A stretch of DNA of 6,185 nt from Thermoleophilia bacterium (GTDB taxonomy: Bacteria > Actinomycetota > Thermoleophilia > Miltoncostaeales > Miltoncostaeaceae). The notes under the pieces were generated by a model, which worked only from the letters and a program-made list of their open reading frames with translations, did no database searches and had not been told where the DNA came from. The position numbers and the translations under genes are program-made. Shown here piece after piece: positions 1 to 5,640 of this stretch. Where the stretch lies: positions 1 to 6,185 of the forward strand of contig JAOTZF010000112.1 of the NCBI GenBank assembly GCA_029861485.1. Direction: 5' to 3'. Each line of letters opens with the position of its first letter. The first letter of the stretch is position 1.

Positions 1-265
1 CGAACCAGACCGGAAGGAACTCCTCGCAGTTCGGGAGCATCACGCTCACGGACTCGCCCTGCTCGAGCCCGAGGCCCGCAAGGCCGTTGGCCACCCGGTT
101 CGCTCGCTCGTTGATAGCGGCGAAGCTGATCCACTCGCCGTCCTCGTAGCGCATGTACGGCGCGTCGCCGAGCTGGTCGGCGCGCTCACGCAGGATGTGC
201 GGCAGCACCCACCGGGCGGGGTCTTCGTGCCGGTACCAATCGCTCCACTCAGCGTGCTGAGGCAT
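1..265 (-). CDS. AMP-forming acyl-CoA synthetase/ligase, N-terminal part (cut by window edge)
   Basis: Only the first 88 residues are visible; the rest runs off the left edge. The protein starts MPQHAEWSDW and then shows the usual beginning of class I adenylate-forming enzymes: LPHILRERADQLGD (residues 21-34), a YEDGEW strand (40-45), the helix NERANRVANGLAGLGL (52-67) and the GESVSVMLPNCEEF strand-turn (70-83). Members of this family activate a carboxylic acid as acyl-AMP and transfer it to CoA. The P-loop and the other catalytic motifs lie outside the window, so the substrate cannot be judged. The N-terminus resembles fatty-acyl-CoA and crotonobetaine/carnitine-CoA ligases. The ATG at 265 is the natural start, although no strong Shine-Dalgarno precedes it. 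It lies 41 bp after the stop of the small TfoX/YjbR-like gene on the same strand, so the two may be co-transcribed. Confidence 0.85.
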   Translation of the reverse strand, partial: MPQHAEWSDWYRHEDPARWVLPHILRERADQLGDAPYMRYEDGEWISFAAINERANRVANGLAGLGLEQGESVSVMLPNCEEFLPVWF

Positions 266-306
266 CGTGCAGAGCCTAGCCCGAAGCGCCTGCCGCTAAA
301 CGGCGC

Positions 307-627
307 TCAGCCGCGGGCGAAGGCAACGGCCTCATCGATGAGGCCTTCCCACAGCTCGGTCGCGTCACCCCGCACGTGCGCCCACTCGCGAAAAACGCGG
401 CCGGCCGGGGCGAACGGCTCGGCCACGCCGCTCCGGATCAGGTCGGTGACGCGCTCCTCGGGCAGCTTGACGATCAATCCGTCGCCCCCGTGATGGGGCG
501 CCGCGGCGAACCGCTCGCCCACTCGCAGGCAGTCGAAACGCATCAACGTGCCGCGGTCGATGTCGGTTTCGCCCAGCAGCGGGTCGACGAGCCGCCAGAA
601 TCGATCTTTGGAGCTTTCGTCAACCAT
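307..627 (-). CDS. Small TfoX/YjbR-like (MmcQ-type) protein
   Basis: A 106-residue protein beginning MVDESSKDRF. The order of segments matches the small TfoX N-terminal/MmcQ-YjbR-like fold: a helix FWRLVDPLLG (10-19), a strand pair around RGTLMRFDCLRVGERFAA (25-42), the hallmark LIVKLPEERVTDLIRSG (51-67), then EPFAPAGRVFREWAHV (70-85) and a C-terminal helix ELWEGLIDEAVAFA (91-104). Many such proteins are uncharacterised; the fold is shared with DNA-binding-like YjbR and with the competence regulator TfoX, but no activity can be assigned. The frame stays open upstream to an ATG at 723, giving 138 residues. I prefer the start at 627 because the extra 32 residues (cysteine-rich, low similarity in style) precede the first family-like segment. 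Neither start has a good ribosome binding site. It lies after the thioesterase palindrome and before the acyl-CoA ligase. Confidence 0.72.
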   Translation of the reverse strand: MVDESSKDRFWRLVDPLLGETDIDRGTLMRFDCLRVGERFAAAPHHGGDGLIVKLPEERVTDLIRSGVAEPFAPAGRVFREWAHVRGDATELWEGLIDEAVAFARG

Positions 628-781
628 GGCGCGCACGACCGAAGCTAGCGCGATCCGCTGGGCGCCGCCGCACGCTGGTTCACATTCGTCGGTCCAATGA
701 GCTTGCGCGAGAGCCCTGCGCATCGGCCCGAGCTCGTCCCTCTGAGGAGCGGCGGGCTGGTTGGCGACGTGAAGGGCTGGC

Positions 782-801
782 CGGCCGGCTCGAGCCGGCC
801 G
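782..801 (-). terminator. Perfect 20-bp palindrome after thioesterase stop, candidate terminator hairpin
   Basis: Bases 782-801 form a perfect inverted repeat with its centre between 791 and 792 (CGGCCGGCTC followed by its reverse complement). As RNA this would fold into an 8-9 bp GC-rich stem with a tiny loop. It begins 4 bases after the TAG of the thioesterase gene in the direction of its transcription. No T-run follows, which is common for hairpins at gene ends in high-GC actinomycetes. A role as terminator or mRNA 3'-end protector is inferred from position; a DNA-binding site is the alternative. Confidence 0.5.
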
Positions 802-805
802 AAGG

Positions 806-1177
806 CTAGGAGGATTCGAGGTCGGGAACCGGCGTCGGCCGCCCGGTCTGATCGATCGCCACCAGGGTGAACTGGCCGCGCGTGCAGAGCTCGCGTCCCT
901 GACCGATGGGGTCCTCCCGGAAGGCCTCGACCTTGACCTTCATGCTCGTGCGCCCAACCGACTCCACCTCGGCCAGCAGATCGATCAAGTCGCCGACCTT
1001 CACCGCGACGGCGAACTCGATGCGGTCGATGGCCGCCGTGACGACGACGCTCCGCGCGTGTCGCATGGCGGCGTAGCCGGCGGCCTTGTCCATCCAGGCG
1101 ACCATCGTGCCCCCGAAGAGGTTGCCCTGCGGGTTGCTGTTGGTCGGGAAGACCGATTCCAATACGTGAGCCTTCAT
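806..1177 (-). CDS. Hotdog-fold acyl-CoA thioesterase (YciA/ACOT type)
   Basis: A 123-residue single-domain hotdog protein, expected to hydrolyse acyl-CoA to free acid and CoA in the cytoplasm. The signature is the N-terminal PTNSNPQGNLFGGTMVAWMD (11-30), the equivalent of the N/D-x-x-G-x-x-FGG...MD stretch of YciA and acyl-CoA thioesterases. Asp30 aligns with the catalytic aspartate of YciA. DRIEF (51-55), VGDLIDLLAEVESVGRTSMKV (62-81 region) and a late GQFTLVAID strand (101-109) ending in a Pro-rich tail complete the fold. The length is close to that of bacterial single-domain family members. The start at 1177 is supported by GAGGTG eight bases upstream. It diverges from the cupin gene and is followed by a strong palindrome. 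Chain-length preference cannot be read from the sequence. Confidence 0.9.
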   Translation of the reverse strand: MKAHVLESVFPTNSNPQGNLFGGTMVAWMDKAAGYAAMRHARSVVVTAAIDRIEFAVAVKVGDLIDLLAEVESVGRTSMKVKVEAFREDPIGQGRELCTRGQFTLVAIDQTGRPTPVPDLESS

Positions 1178-1185
1178 CTTCCGGG

Positions 1186-1191
1186 CACCTC
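1186..1191 (-). promoter_or_regulatory. Ribosome binding site of the thioesterase
   Basis: On the minus strand this reads GAGGTG, a close match to the anti-Shine-Dalgarno complement, with 8 bases to the ATG at 1177. It fixes the start of the thioesterase and argues against longer readings of that frame. Confidence 0.6.
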
Positions 1192-1251
1192 GCGTTCATA
1201 GAAGGGGGGTTGAGGCTATCCGGACGACGGCTCGCGTGCGGGCTGCGGTCA

Positions 1252-1261
1252 TGCACGTGCA
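1252..1261. promoter_or_regulatory. 10-bp perfect palindrome in the divergent promoter region
   Basis: TGCACGTGCA is a perfect inverted repeat in the 120-bp gap between the divergent thioesterase and cupin genes. A weak -10-like hexamer, TACACT (1264-1269), follows at a distance compatible with a cupin/ppk2 promoter, but I see no convincing -35. A dimeric regulator could bind here and control one or both directions; this is inferred from symmetry and position only. A 10-bp palindrome also occurs by chance in GC-rich DNA. Confidence 0.3.
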
Positions 1262-1286
1262 GCTACACTCAGCACCCCGAGCATCT

Positions 1287-1292
1287 GGGGGA
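1287..1292 (+). promoter_or_regulatory. Ribosome binding site of the cupin gene
   Basis: GGGGGA ends five bases before the ATG at 1298 and supports that start. A CCCC run at 1275-1278 could pair with the GGGG part (1287-1290) and partly hide it, but the stem is only 4 bp. Confidence 0.5.
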
Positions 1293-1297
1293 CAGCT

Positions 1298-1663
1298 ATG
1301 GCGCCCAAGTTCGTCCGAAAGAGCTTCGAGCAGATGGACGCCCGCGGCGGCGGAGTCGTGAAGCTTGCGCGAAAGAGCCTCGGCGTCAGTGCGTTCGGGA
1401 TTCAGGTCTTCGATTTCCCGCCCGGGGCGTCGACGCCTCTCCACGACGAGTCGCCGAGCGGCCAGGAGGAGGTCTACGTCGGGCTGGCCGGCTCCGGCTG
1501 GGTCGAGGTCGAAGGAGAGCGGGTGCCGCTCGAGGCGCGAACCGCCGTCTTCGTGCCACCGGGCGTGATGCGCACGACAGTGGCTGGCCCAGAAGGCCTG
1601 AGCTTTCTCGCCGTCGGCGCGGCGCCACATCCCCAGAGCCGAGCCAACCCAAAGTTCGACTGA
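1298..1663 (+). CDS. Small single-domain cupin protein with altered metal-site residues
   Basis: A 121-residue protein with one cupin_2-type beta-barrel. Motif 1 is visible from Gly43 to Gly65: PPGASTPLHDE, then QEEVYVGLAGSG. It keeps His49 and Glu58 (spacing G-x5-H and E-x6-G), but the second histidine of HxH is Glu51. Motif 2 is FVPPGVMR (85-92), with Arg92 where the metal-binding histidine normally stands. Two of the four classical metal ligands are therefore replaced, so metal binding and catalysis are uncertain; it may be a sensor, a binding protein or an enzyme with different ligands. The strand ending GLSFLAVGAAP (100-110) is typical of a common actinobacterial cupin group of unknown role. 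ppk2 follows after 55 bp on the same strand with no terminator visible, suggesting co-transcription. Confidence 0.85.
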   Translation: MAPKFVRKSFEQMDARGGGVVKLARKSLGVSAFGIQVFDFPPGASTPLHDESPSGQEEVYVGLAGSGWVEVEGERVPLEARTAVFVPPGVMRTTVAGPEGLSFLAVGAAPHPQSRANPKFD

Positions 1664-1705
1664 GCCACGTCCGGCGTCATCGGCTAGCGTCCGTCCAACC
1701 GGCCC

Positions 1706-1714
1706 GAGGGGGGG
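1706..1714 (+). promoter_or_regulatory. Ribosome binding site fixing the GTG start of ppk2
   Basis: A purine run GAGGGGGGG ends four bases before the GTG at 1719. It decides the start, since no ATG lies nearby in frame. The GTG at 1714 is out of frame and stops at once. Confidence 0.6.
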
Positions 1715-1718
1715 TGCC

Positions 1719-2498
1719 GTGAAACGCAAGGAGTTCGAAGCGGAACTGGCCAAGCTCCAGGTCGAGCTCGCCAAGCTGCAGTATTGGATCGCGGAGCACG
1801 GCCTCCGGGTCGCCGTGATCTTCGAGGGGCGCGACACGGCTGGCAAAGGCGGGGTCATCCGCCGTATCACCCAGCGGCTCAACCCGAGGGTGGTTCGCAT
1901 CGTGGCCCTGCCGAAGCCGACCGAGCGGGAGCAAGGGCAGTGGTACTTCCAGCGCTACGTCCCTCACATGCCCGCCGCTGGAGAGCTCGTGCTCTTCGAC
2001 CGCAGTTGGTACAACCGCGCCGGCGTCGAGCCGGTGATGGGTTTCTGCACTCAGGAGGAGCATCAGCGGTTTCTCCGCCACACGCCGACCTTCGAGCGGA
2101 TGCTGCTCGATGACGGCATCATCCTGATCAAGTACTGGCTCGAGGTCGGACCCGAGACGCAGCGCGAGCGCCTGGCGCAACGGATCGACGACACCACCAA
2201 GCACTGGAAGGTGAGCCCCATCGATCTGGAGGCCCAGTCGCGGTACTACGACTACTCGCGGGCCCGGGACACGATGTTCGCGCACACCGATACCCCCGAG
2301 TCTCCGTGGCACGTCGTGCCCTCAGACGATCAGCGCGCGGCGCGTCTGAACTGCGTCAGCCATTTGCTCAGCCTGATCCCCTACAAAACGGTCACGCGCG
2401 AGGAGCTCGTACTTCCCGACCTACAAGATGCCGGGGACTACTCGGTGCCCGAGGCCCCGCGGAACGAGGTGCCGGACCTCTACGGCCAGCGCACATAG
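1719..2498 (+). CDS. ppk2: Polyphosphate kinase 2 (PPK2 family)
   Basis: A 259-residue single-domain PPK2, which moves phosphate between inorganic polyphosphate and nucleotides (usually polyP + NDP giving NTP, or the reverse). An N-terminal amphipathic helix with a doubled ELAKLQ unit (9-14 and 16-21) leads into the P-loop kinase core. The Walker A is FEGRDTAGKGG (35-45, catalytic Lys43). The Walker B segment is VLFDRSWYNRAGVE (91-104, Asp94, Arg95). The lid region contains KHWKVSPIDL (161-170) and YDYSRARDTMFAHTD (177-191), and a conserved ARLNCVSHLLS helix (208-218) follows. Length and motifs fit a one-domain class I-type enzyme; class and nucleotide preference are inferred. Translation starts at GTG. 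It probably shares a transcript with the cupin. Its last 19 bases overlap the end of the opposing reductase gene. Confidence 0.96.
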   Translation: MKRKEFEAELAKLQVELAKLQYWIAEHGLRVAVIFEGRDTAGKGGVIRRITQRLNPRVVRIVALPKPTEREQGQWYFQRYVPHMPAAGELVLFDRSWYNRAGVEPVMGFCTQEEHQRFLRHTPTFERMLLDDGIILIKYWLEVGPETQRERLAQRIDDTTKHWKVSPIDLEAQSRYYDYSRARDTMFAHTDTPESPWHVVPSDDQRAARLNCVSHLLSLIPYKTVTREELVLPDLQDAGDYSVPEAPRNEVPDLYGQRT

Positions 2499-3220
2499 CG
2501 CAGGAACAGGTAGCTGTCCTGCTCGAGCACCTGCAGTAGCCGTAGCCCGCGGCGCTCGGGCAGCGCTACGCCGCGAAGGATCCCGATCGGGTCGCCACCA
2601 ACGAGGCTCGGGGCGATGGTGAGATTGAGCTCGTCGATCAGATCGAGGCCGTACAAGATGCCGTTGATGCTGGGGCCGCCCTCGAGCAGCGCTACCTCGT
2701 GGCCGCGCGCGCGAAGCTGACCGAGGGCCGCCGCGAAGTCGATCCGGCGGCCGCCGAGCGCGATCACGTCGGCGTGCTTGCGCGCCTGGGCGAGGCGCTC
2801 TTCGTCGGCCTCCGGCGTAGTGATGACGATGGGTCGCGATTCGGCATCGGTGAAGAACGGCGCCGACCAGTCGAGATTGACGCTGCCGGTGATCACGGCG
2901 ATCGGCGGGACCTCCGCCTGGCCGCGCGAGACCCGCGCCGCTCGCACCTCGGCGCGGGGTCGCGCCGGGCCGTAGCCCTCGGCGCGCACCGTGCCCGCCG
3001 CGACCAGGATCACGTCGGCCACGCCGCGGAGCTGATGGAAGACCTCGCGGTCGGCGTCGCTTCCCAGCCCGCCGGACTTGCCCTCCACCACCGCCGCGCC
3101 GTCGACGCTCGCAATCATGTTCAGGAGCACCCATGGGCGGTCGTCCGGTGGGGTGCGATCGGCGGCAACGGCCTCCGCCGCGTCGACATGCTTCTCGGAC
3201 GGTGGAAGGAGCCGGCGCAC
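2480..3220 (-). CDS. RibD C-terminal-domain reductase (pyrimidine reductase family)
   Basis: A 246-residue protein of the RibD_C/dihydrofolate-reductase-like fold, without the deaminase domain of full RibD. It shows the RRLLPP start (2-7) typical of the actinobacterial group, then NMIASVDGAAVVEGKSGGLG (34-53), DREVFHQLRGVADVILVAAGT (57-77), RAEGYGP (79-85), the LLEGGPSING nucleotide-binding loop (178-187) and DELNLTIAPSLVGG (196-209). RibD_C enzymes use NADPH to reduce the ribosyl-amino-pyrimidine of riboflavin synthesis, but stand-alone members often have unknown substrates, and no other rib genes are near. The GTG start is 2 bp after the DegV stop and has no Shine-Dalgarno of its own, so translation probably depends on coupling. 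It is the last gene of the FakA-DegV unit and ends inside ppk2. Confidence 0.9.
   Translation of the reverse strand: MRRLLPPSEKHVDAAEAVAADRTPPDDRPWVLLNMIASVDGAAVVEGKSGGLGSDADREVFHQLRGVADVILVAAGTVRAEGYGPARPRAEVRAARVSRGQAEVPPIAVITGSVNLDWSAPFFTDAESRPIVITTPEADEERLAQARKHADVIALGGRRIDFAAALGQLRARGHEVALLEGGPSINGILYGLDLIDELNLTIAPSLVGGDPIGILRGVALPERRGLRLLQVLEQDSYLFLRYVRWP
2501..2521 (+). other. Small hairpin just after the ppk2 stop
   Basis: CAGGAACAG and CTGTCCTG pair into an 8-bp stem with one bulged A and a GTAG loop, beginning 3 bases after the ppk2 stop. No T-run follows. It lies within the coding end of the opposing reductase gene, so it may be chance. It is the only terminator-like structure I see for the cupin-ppk2 transcript. 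Confidence 0.25.
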
Positions 3221-3222
3221 CG

Positions 3223-4098
3223 TCAGGCGAGGCTCACGGCCGAGAGCCCGACGGTGCCCGGTCCACCATGGGTACCGATGGTCGGCCCCAGCTCGAACGT
3301 GTACTCGATCGACGCCTGCGGCCGCGTCTCGCGCACCATCTGCGCGACGCGGCCGACCGCCTCAGGGCGCTGCGCATGGCCGATGGCAACGCGCAAGGGG
3401 GTGTCGGCGGGAGTGCTTTCCGCGAGGGCAGCAGCCAGGGCGGGGATCACCTTGTGCGCCCCGCGAACCTTGCCGACCGAGCTCACCTCGCCGTCGGCCA
3501 CCTCGAGGATCGGACGTACCTTCAGCAAGGAGCCTGCCATGTATTGGGCTCGGCCGATGCGGCCGCCCCGCTGTAGGAACTCGAGGCTCTCGAGCGTGAA
3601 GAGAGTCAGGCAGTTGGCGCGGAAGTGGTCGACTTGGGCCTCGATACCGGCGAGGGTGGTCCCCGCCTCCAGCATCTCCTGAACGCGGGAAATGAGCAGC
3701 GACAGTCCGCACGCGATCTGCCCCGTGTAGATCACCGAGATGCGGTCAGCGCCCATCTCGCGCGCGGCGGCCCGAGCCGCCTCGGCAGTGCCGGAGACGC
3801 GCTCGGAGAGGTGAAGTGCCACGATGTACTCGCGCTCGGCCAGCGCCTCGCGGTAGAGGTCCGCGAGCTCGGCGCTCGACGGCTGGGCGGTGGTGGGCAT
3901 GACGCTCGTGGTGGACAGTCGCGCGTAGAACTCCTCGGGAGTGATGTCGACTCCGTCTTTGAAGCTCTCCTGGCCGAAGTTGATCGTCAGGGGGCAGACG
4001 CGCACGTTGTCGGCACGGAGCGAGGCGGGGAGATCCGCGCCCGAGTCGGTGTAGATGGCGGTGTTGGCCACGCTGAGGGCTGCGGTGCGATCGATCAC
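3223..4098 (-). CDS. DegV family fatty-acid-binding protein (FakB-like)
   Basis: A 291-residue DegV protein, about the usual length. DegV/FakB proteins hold a single fatty acid and present its carboxylate to FakA for phosphorylation. Family marks in order are TDSGADLP (17-24), FKDGVDITPEEFYARL (46-61), PTTAQPS (68-74), LSERVSGT (97-104), a LEFLQRGGRIGRAQ turn (172-185), LKVRPIL (192-198) and the C-terminal GPTIGTHGGPG (271-281). Thr70, Ser102, Arg180 and His277 sit where FakB proteins contact the acyl carboxylate, so ligand binding looks intact. The GTG at 4098 overlaps the FakA stop as GTGA and has GGAG four bases upstream. A second GTG at 4071 would give 282 residues with a more family-like N-terminus but no ribosome binding site. 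The open frame upstream to 4401 is only overlap with fakA. Specificity for chain type is not readable. Confidence 0.93.
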   Translation of the reverse strand: MIDRTAALSVANTAIYTDSGADLPASLRADNVRVCPLTINFGQESFKDGVDITPEEFYARLSTTSVMPTTAQPSSAELADLYREALAEREYIVALHLSERVSGTAEAARAAAREMGADRISVIYTGQIACGLSLLISRVQEMLEAGTTLAGIEAQVDHFRANCLTLFTLESLEFLQRGGRIGRAQYMAGSLLKVRPILEVADGEVSSVGKVRGAHKVIPALAAALAESTPADTPLRVAIGHAQRPEAVGRVAQMVRETRPQASIEYTFELGPTIGTHGGPGTVGLSAVSLA

Positions 4099-5576
4099 TC
4101 CGCTCCAATCTGGAAGGCGTGTCGGGTGAGGCCTGCCCGGTGCGCCTCCACCTCGAGGTCCGGTGCGACCGAGCGCACCCAGTCTTCCACTTCGTTCGCG
4201 CCGGCCTCGACACCTTCGCCGATGAGCACGGTGACCAAGCCGATCCCGTCGGCGAGCAGCGTACGAACGGCGTCCTTGAGCGCCGCCTCCGGTTGATCGA
4301 CTTCCGCCGGGACGCTCGCCGCAGCCACGTCTTCGGCGAGCTCGGTCATCTCGGCCACCCGCAGGTCGCGGCCGCCCGGCCCGTCGAGGGCCACGAGGCA
4401 CGCGAGCGCAGCCGGGAGCGACGGCGCGTGGATCAGCGACGAGCCGTGCTCATCGACGATCGCCCCCACCTGCTCGGCGTGATCGCCGTATGCGACTACG
4501 ACGGTCGAGGCCGGCGCGGCCTCCGCGATGACCTTCTGCAGCTCGGCGATGTCGAGCACCGGTCGCGCTCCAAGGCCGGCCGCGATTCGCCCGAGCTGCT
4601 CTGTCTCGACCATCATCACCGCAGTGGCGCCCTCGGCGGAAACGACGCCGAGCCGCCTCGCGATCCGGGCGGACCGCTCGGCCTCCTGCTCGCGCATGTC
4701 GTCGACGTTGAGGCCGTCGACGCGGGCGAGCGCCTCTGCCTCGCCGACCGCACGGCTCGGCTGGTCGGTGTGGATATGGACTTTCGCCTGCCGCGCATCG
4801 CCCATCACCAGCAGGCTGTCGCCAAGCGGCACCAGCCGGCCCTCAAGCGCCGCGAGGTCCAGATCCTCGCCGTCCAAGACGAAGGTCGTGCAGTAACGAA
4901 AGCGCGACGGAGGATGATCGTTCGCCGAGGACGACAGCTGGGCGGTGTCTTTGGGGACCGCGATCTCTCGCCCCTCGAGATGGGCCGCGATGCCGTCCAC
5001 GATCACGGCGAGCCCCAACCCGCCGGAATCGACGACCTGGGCTTGGGCGAGGACCGGAAGTAGGTCGGTCGTTTCCTCGACGGCATGCCATCCGCCGCCC
5101 AAGGCGGCCGCGAGCACCTCGGTGAGGGCGGCCTTGCGATCGGTGCGCTCGGCTGCCTCGGCCATGCGTCGGGCCACCGTGAGCATGGTGCCCTCCACGG
5201 GCTCGCGCACCGCCGTGTACGCGGCGTCAGCGGCGCGCCGGAAGGCGGTCCGAGCGGCCGCGCCATCGAGACGGTCTACCTCGGCCAGTGCTTCAGCGGC
5301 TCCCCTCACGAGCTGCGAGAGGATCATTCCGCTGTTACCACGCGCGGCGACGAGGGTGGCCCGAGCGATGTGATCCGCCCTCTCGCCGACCCCGCCCGAC
5401 TGTGCCGCCCCGGCGGCGGCGCTGAGGGTGATGAGCATGTTGGTCCCGGTGTCGCCGTCGGCGACCGGGAAGACGTTCAGGTCGTTGATCTCAGCGGCGC
5501 GCGCGGCAAGCGCACGATGAGCGGCGGTGAGCGCTGCCGCGACCGGGTCGAGCGCGCGTGCATCTTTGGTCGTCAT
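4095..5576 (-). CDS. fakA: FakA-like fatty acid kinase (DAK2/DhaL plus middle and C-terminal domains)
   Basis: A 493-residue protein with the three-part FakA/YloV architecture, slightly shorter than the roughly 550 residues of Firmicute FakA. The N-terminal DhaL kinase domain (about 1-200) carries LNVFPVADGDTGTNM (33-47), whose Asp40 and Asp42 would bind Mg-ATP, then ARGNSGMILSQL (78-89), PVEGTMLTVAR (126-136) and VVDSGGLGL (181-189). The middle domain (about 225-310) has RYCTTF and KVHIHTD; Cys229, His267 and His269 match the zinc-site positions reported for FakA. The C-terminal domain (about 315-493) keeps the fold pattern but ends AGLTRHAFQIGAE, where many relatives have a Gly-Gly-Gln-Pro-rich segment. 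FakA uses ATP to phosphorylate fatty acid held by FakB, giving acyl-phosphate. The ATG is the first possible start, since an in-frame TGA lies two codons upstream. No Shine-Dalgarno is visible. It overlaps the DegV gene by 4 bp. Confidence 0.92.
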   Translation of the reverse strand: MTTKDARALDPVAAALTAAHRALAARAAEINDLNVFPVADGDTGTNMLITLSAAAGAAQSGGVGERADHIARATLVAARGNSGMILSQLVRGAAEALAEVDRLDGAAARTAFRRAADAAYTAVREPVEGTMLTVARRMAEAAERTDRKAALTEVLAAALGGGWHAVEETTDLLPVLAQAQVVDSGGLGLAVIVDGIAAHLEGREIAVPKDTAQLSSSANDHPPSRFRYCTTFVLDGEDLDLAALEGRLVPLGDSLLVMGDARQAKVHIHTDQPSRAVGEAEALARVDGLNVDDMREQEAERSARIARRLGVVSAEGATAVMMVETEQLGRIAAGLGARPVLDIAELQKVIAEAAPASTVVVAYGDHAEQVGAIVDEHGSSLIHAPSLPAALACLVALDGPGGRDLRVAEMTELAEDVAAASVPAEVDQPEAALKDAVRTLLADGIGLVTVLIGEGVEAGANEVEDWVRSVAPDLEVEAHRAGLTRHAFQIGAE

Positions 5577-5592
5577 GGGTCAGACGGCGGTC

Positions 5593-5637
5593 CAGGACTG
5601 GCGACTCCAACGAGGCCGGGGTATCGCCGAAAGTCTG
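5593..5637 (-). other. Imperfect hairpin in the mmpL-fakA gap
   Basis: On the minus strand CAG-ACT-GGCGA (5637-5624, with a three-base bulge) can pair with TCGCC-AGT-CTG (5604-5593, with one bulged C) around a 19-base loop. It sits in the 64-bp gap between the transporter stop and the FakA start. It could be a weak attenuator or merely chance pairing; no T-run follows. Confidence 0.2.
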
Positions 5638-5640
5638 TAC

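Noticed and set aside
645..1256. Minus-strand frame of 203 codons covering the thioesterase gene
   Set aside because: It is a shifted frame over the thioesterase, rich in Arg, Gly and His, and the thioesterase frame has the full hotdog signature and a good ribosome binding site.
1275..1290. CCCC/GGGG pairing that could mask the cupin ribosome binding site
   Set aside because: The stem is only four base pairs with an eight-base loop and no extension, which is too weak to claim as an RNA switch.
1743..1781. Tandem repeat of an 18-base unit coding ELAKLQ near the start of ppk2
   Set aside because: A similar repeated helix pattern before the P-loop is usual in PPK2 proteins, so it is a conserved helix and not a recent expansion.
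1196..2312. Minus-strand open frames opposite the cupin and ppk2 genes
   Set aside because: They run across gene boundaries and the divergent promoter region and show no domain, while the plus-strand products match known families along their whole length.
2699..3682. Long plus-strand open frame of 327 codons opposite the reductase and DegV genes
   Set aside because: It spans the boundary of two well-supported minus-strand genes, is Arg/Ala/Gly-rich with no recognisable domain, and is explained by the lack of stops in GC-rich antisense frames.
3223..4401. Extended 392-residue reading of the DegV gene, as a possible fusion protein
   Set aside because: The extra 101 residues overlap the C-terminal coding part of fakA in another frame and look like low-complexity Arg/Gly-rich mirror sequence. 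The GTG at 4098 with GGAG upstream gives a normal-length DegV protein.
4119..5063. Plus-strand open frame of 314 codons opposite fakA
   Set aside because: It is antisense to a gene with clear family motifs; its composition (many Arg, Asp, His, Val) is typical of a mirror frame and no family is recognisable.
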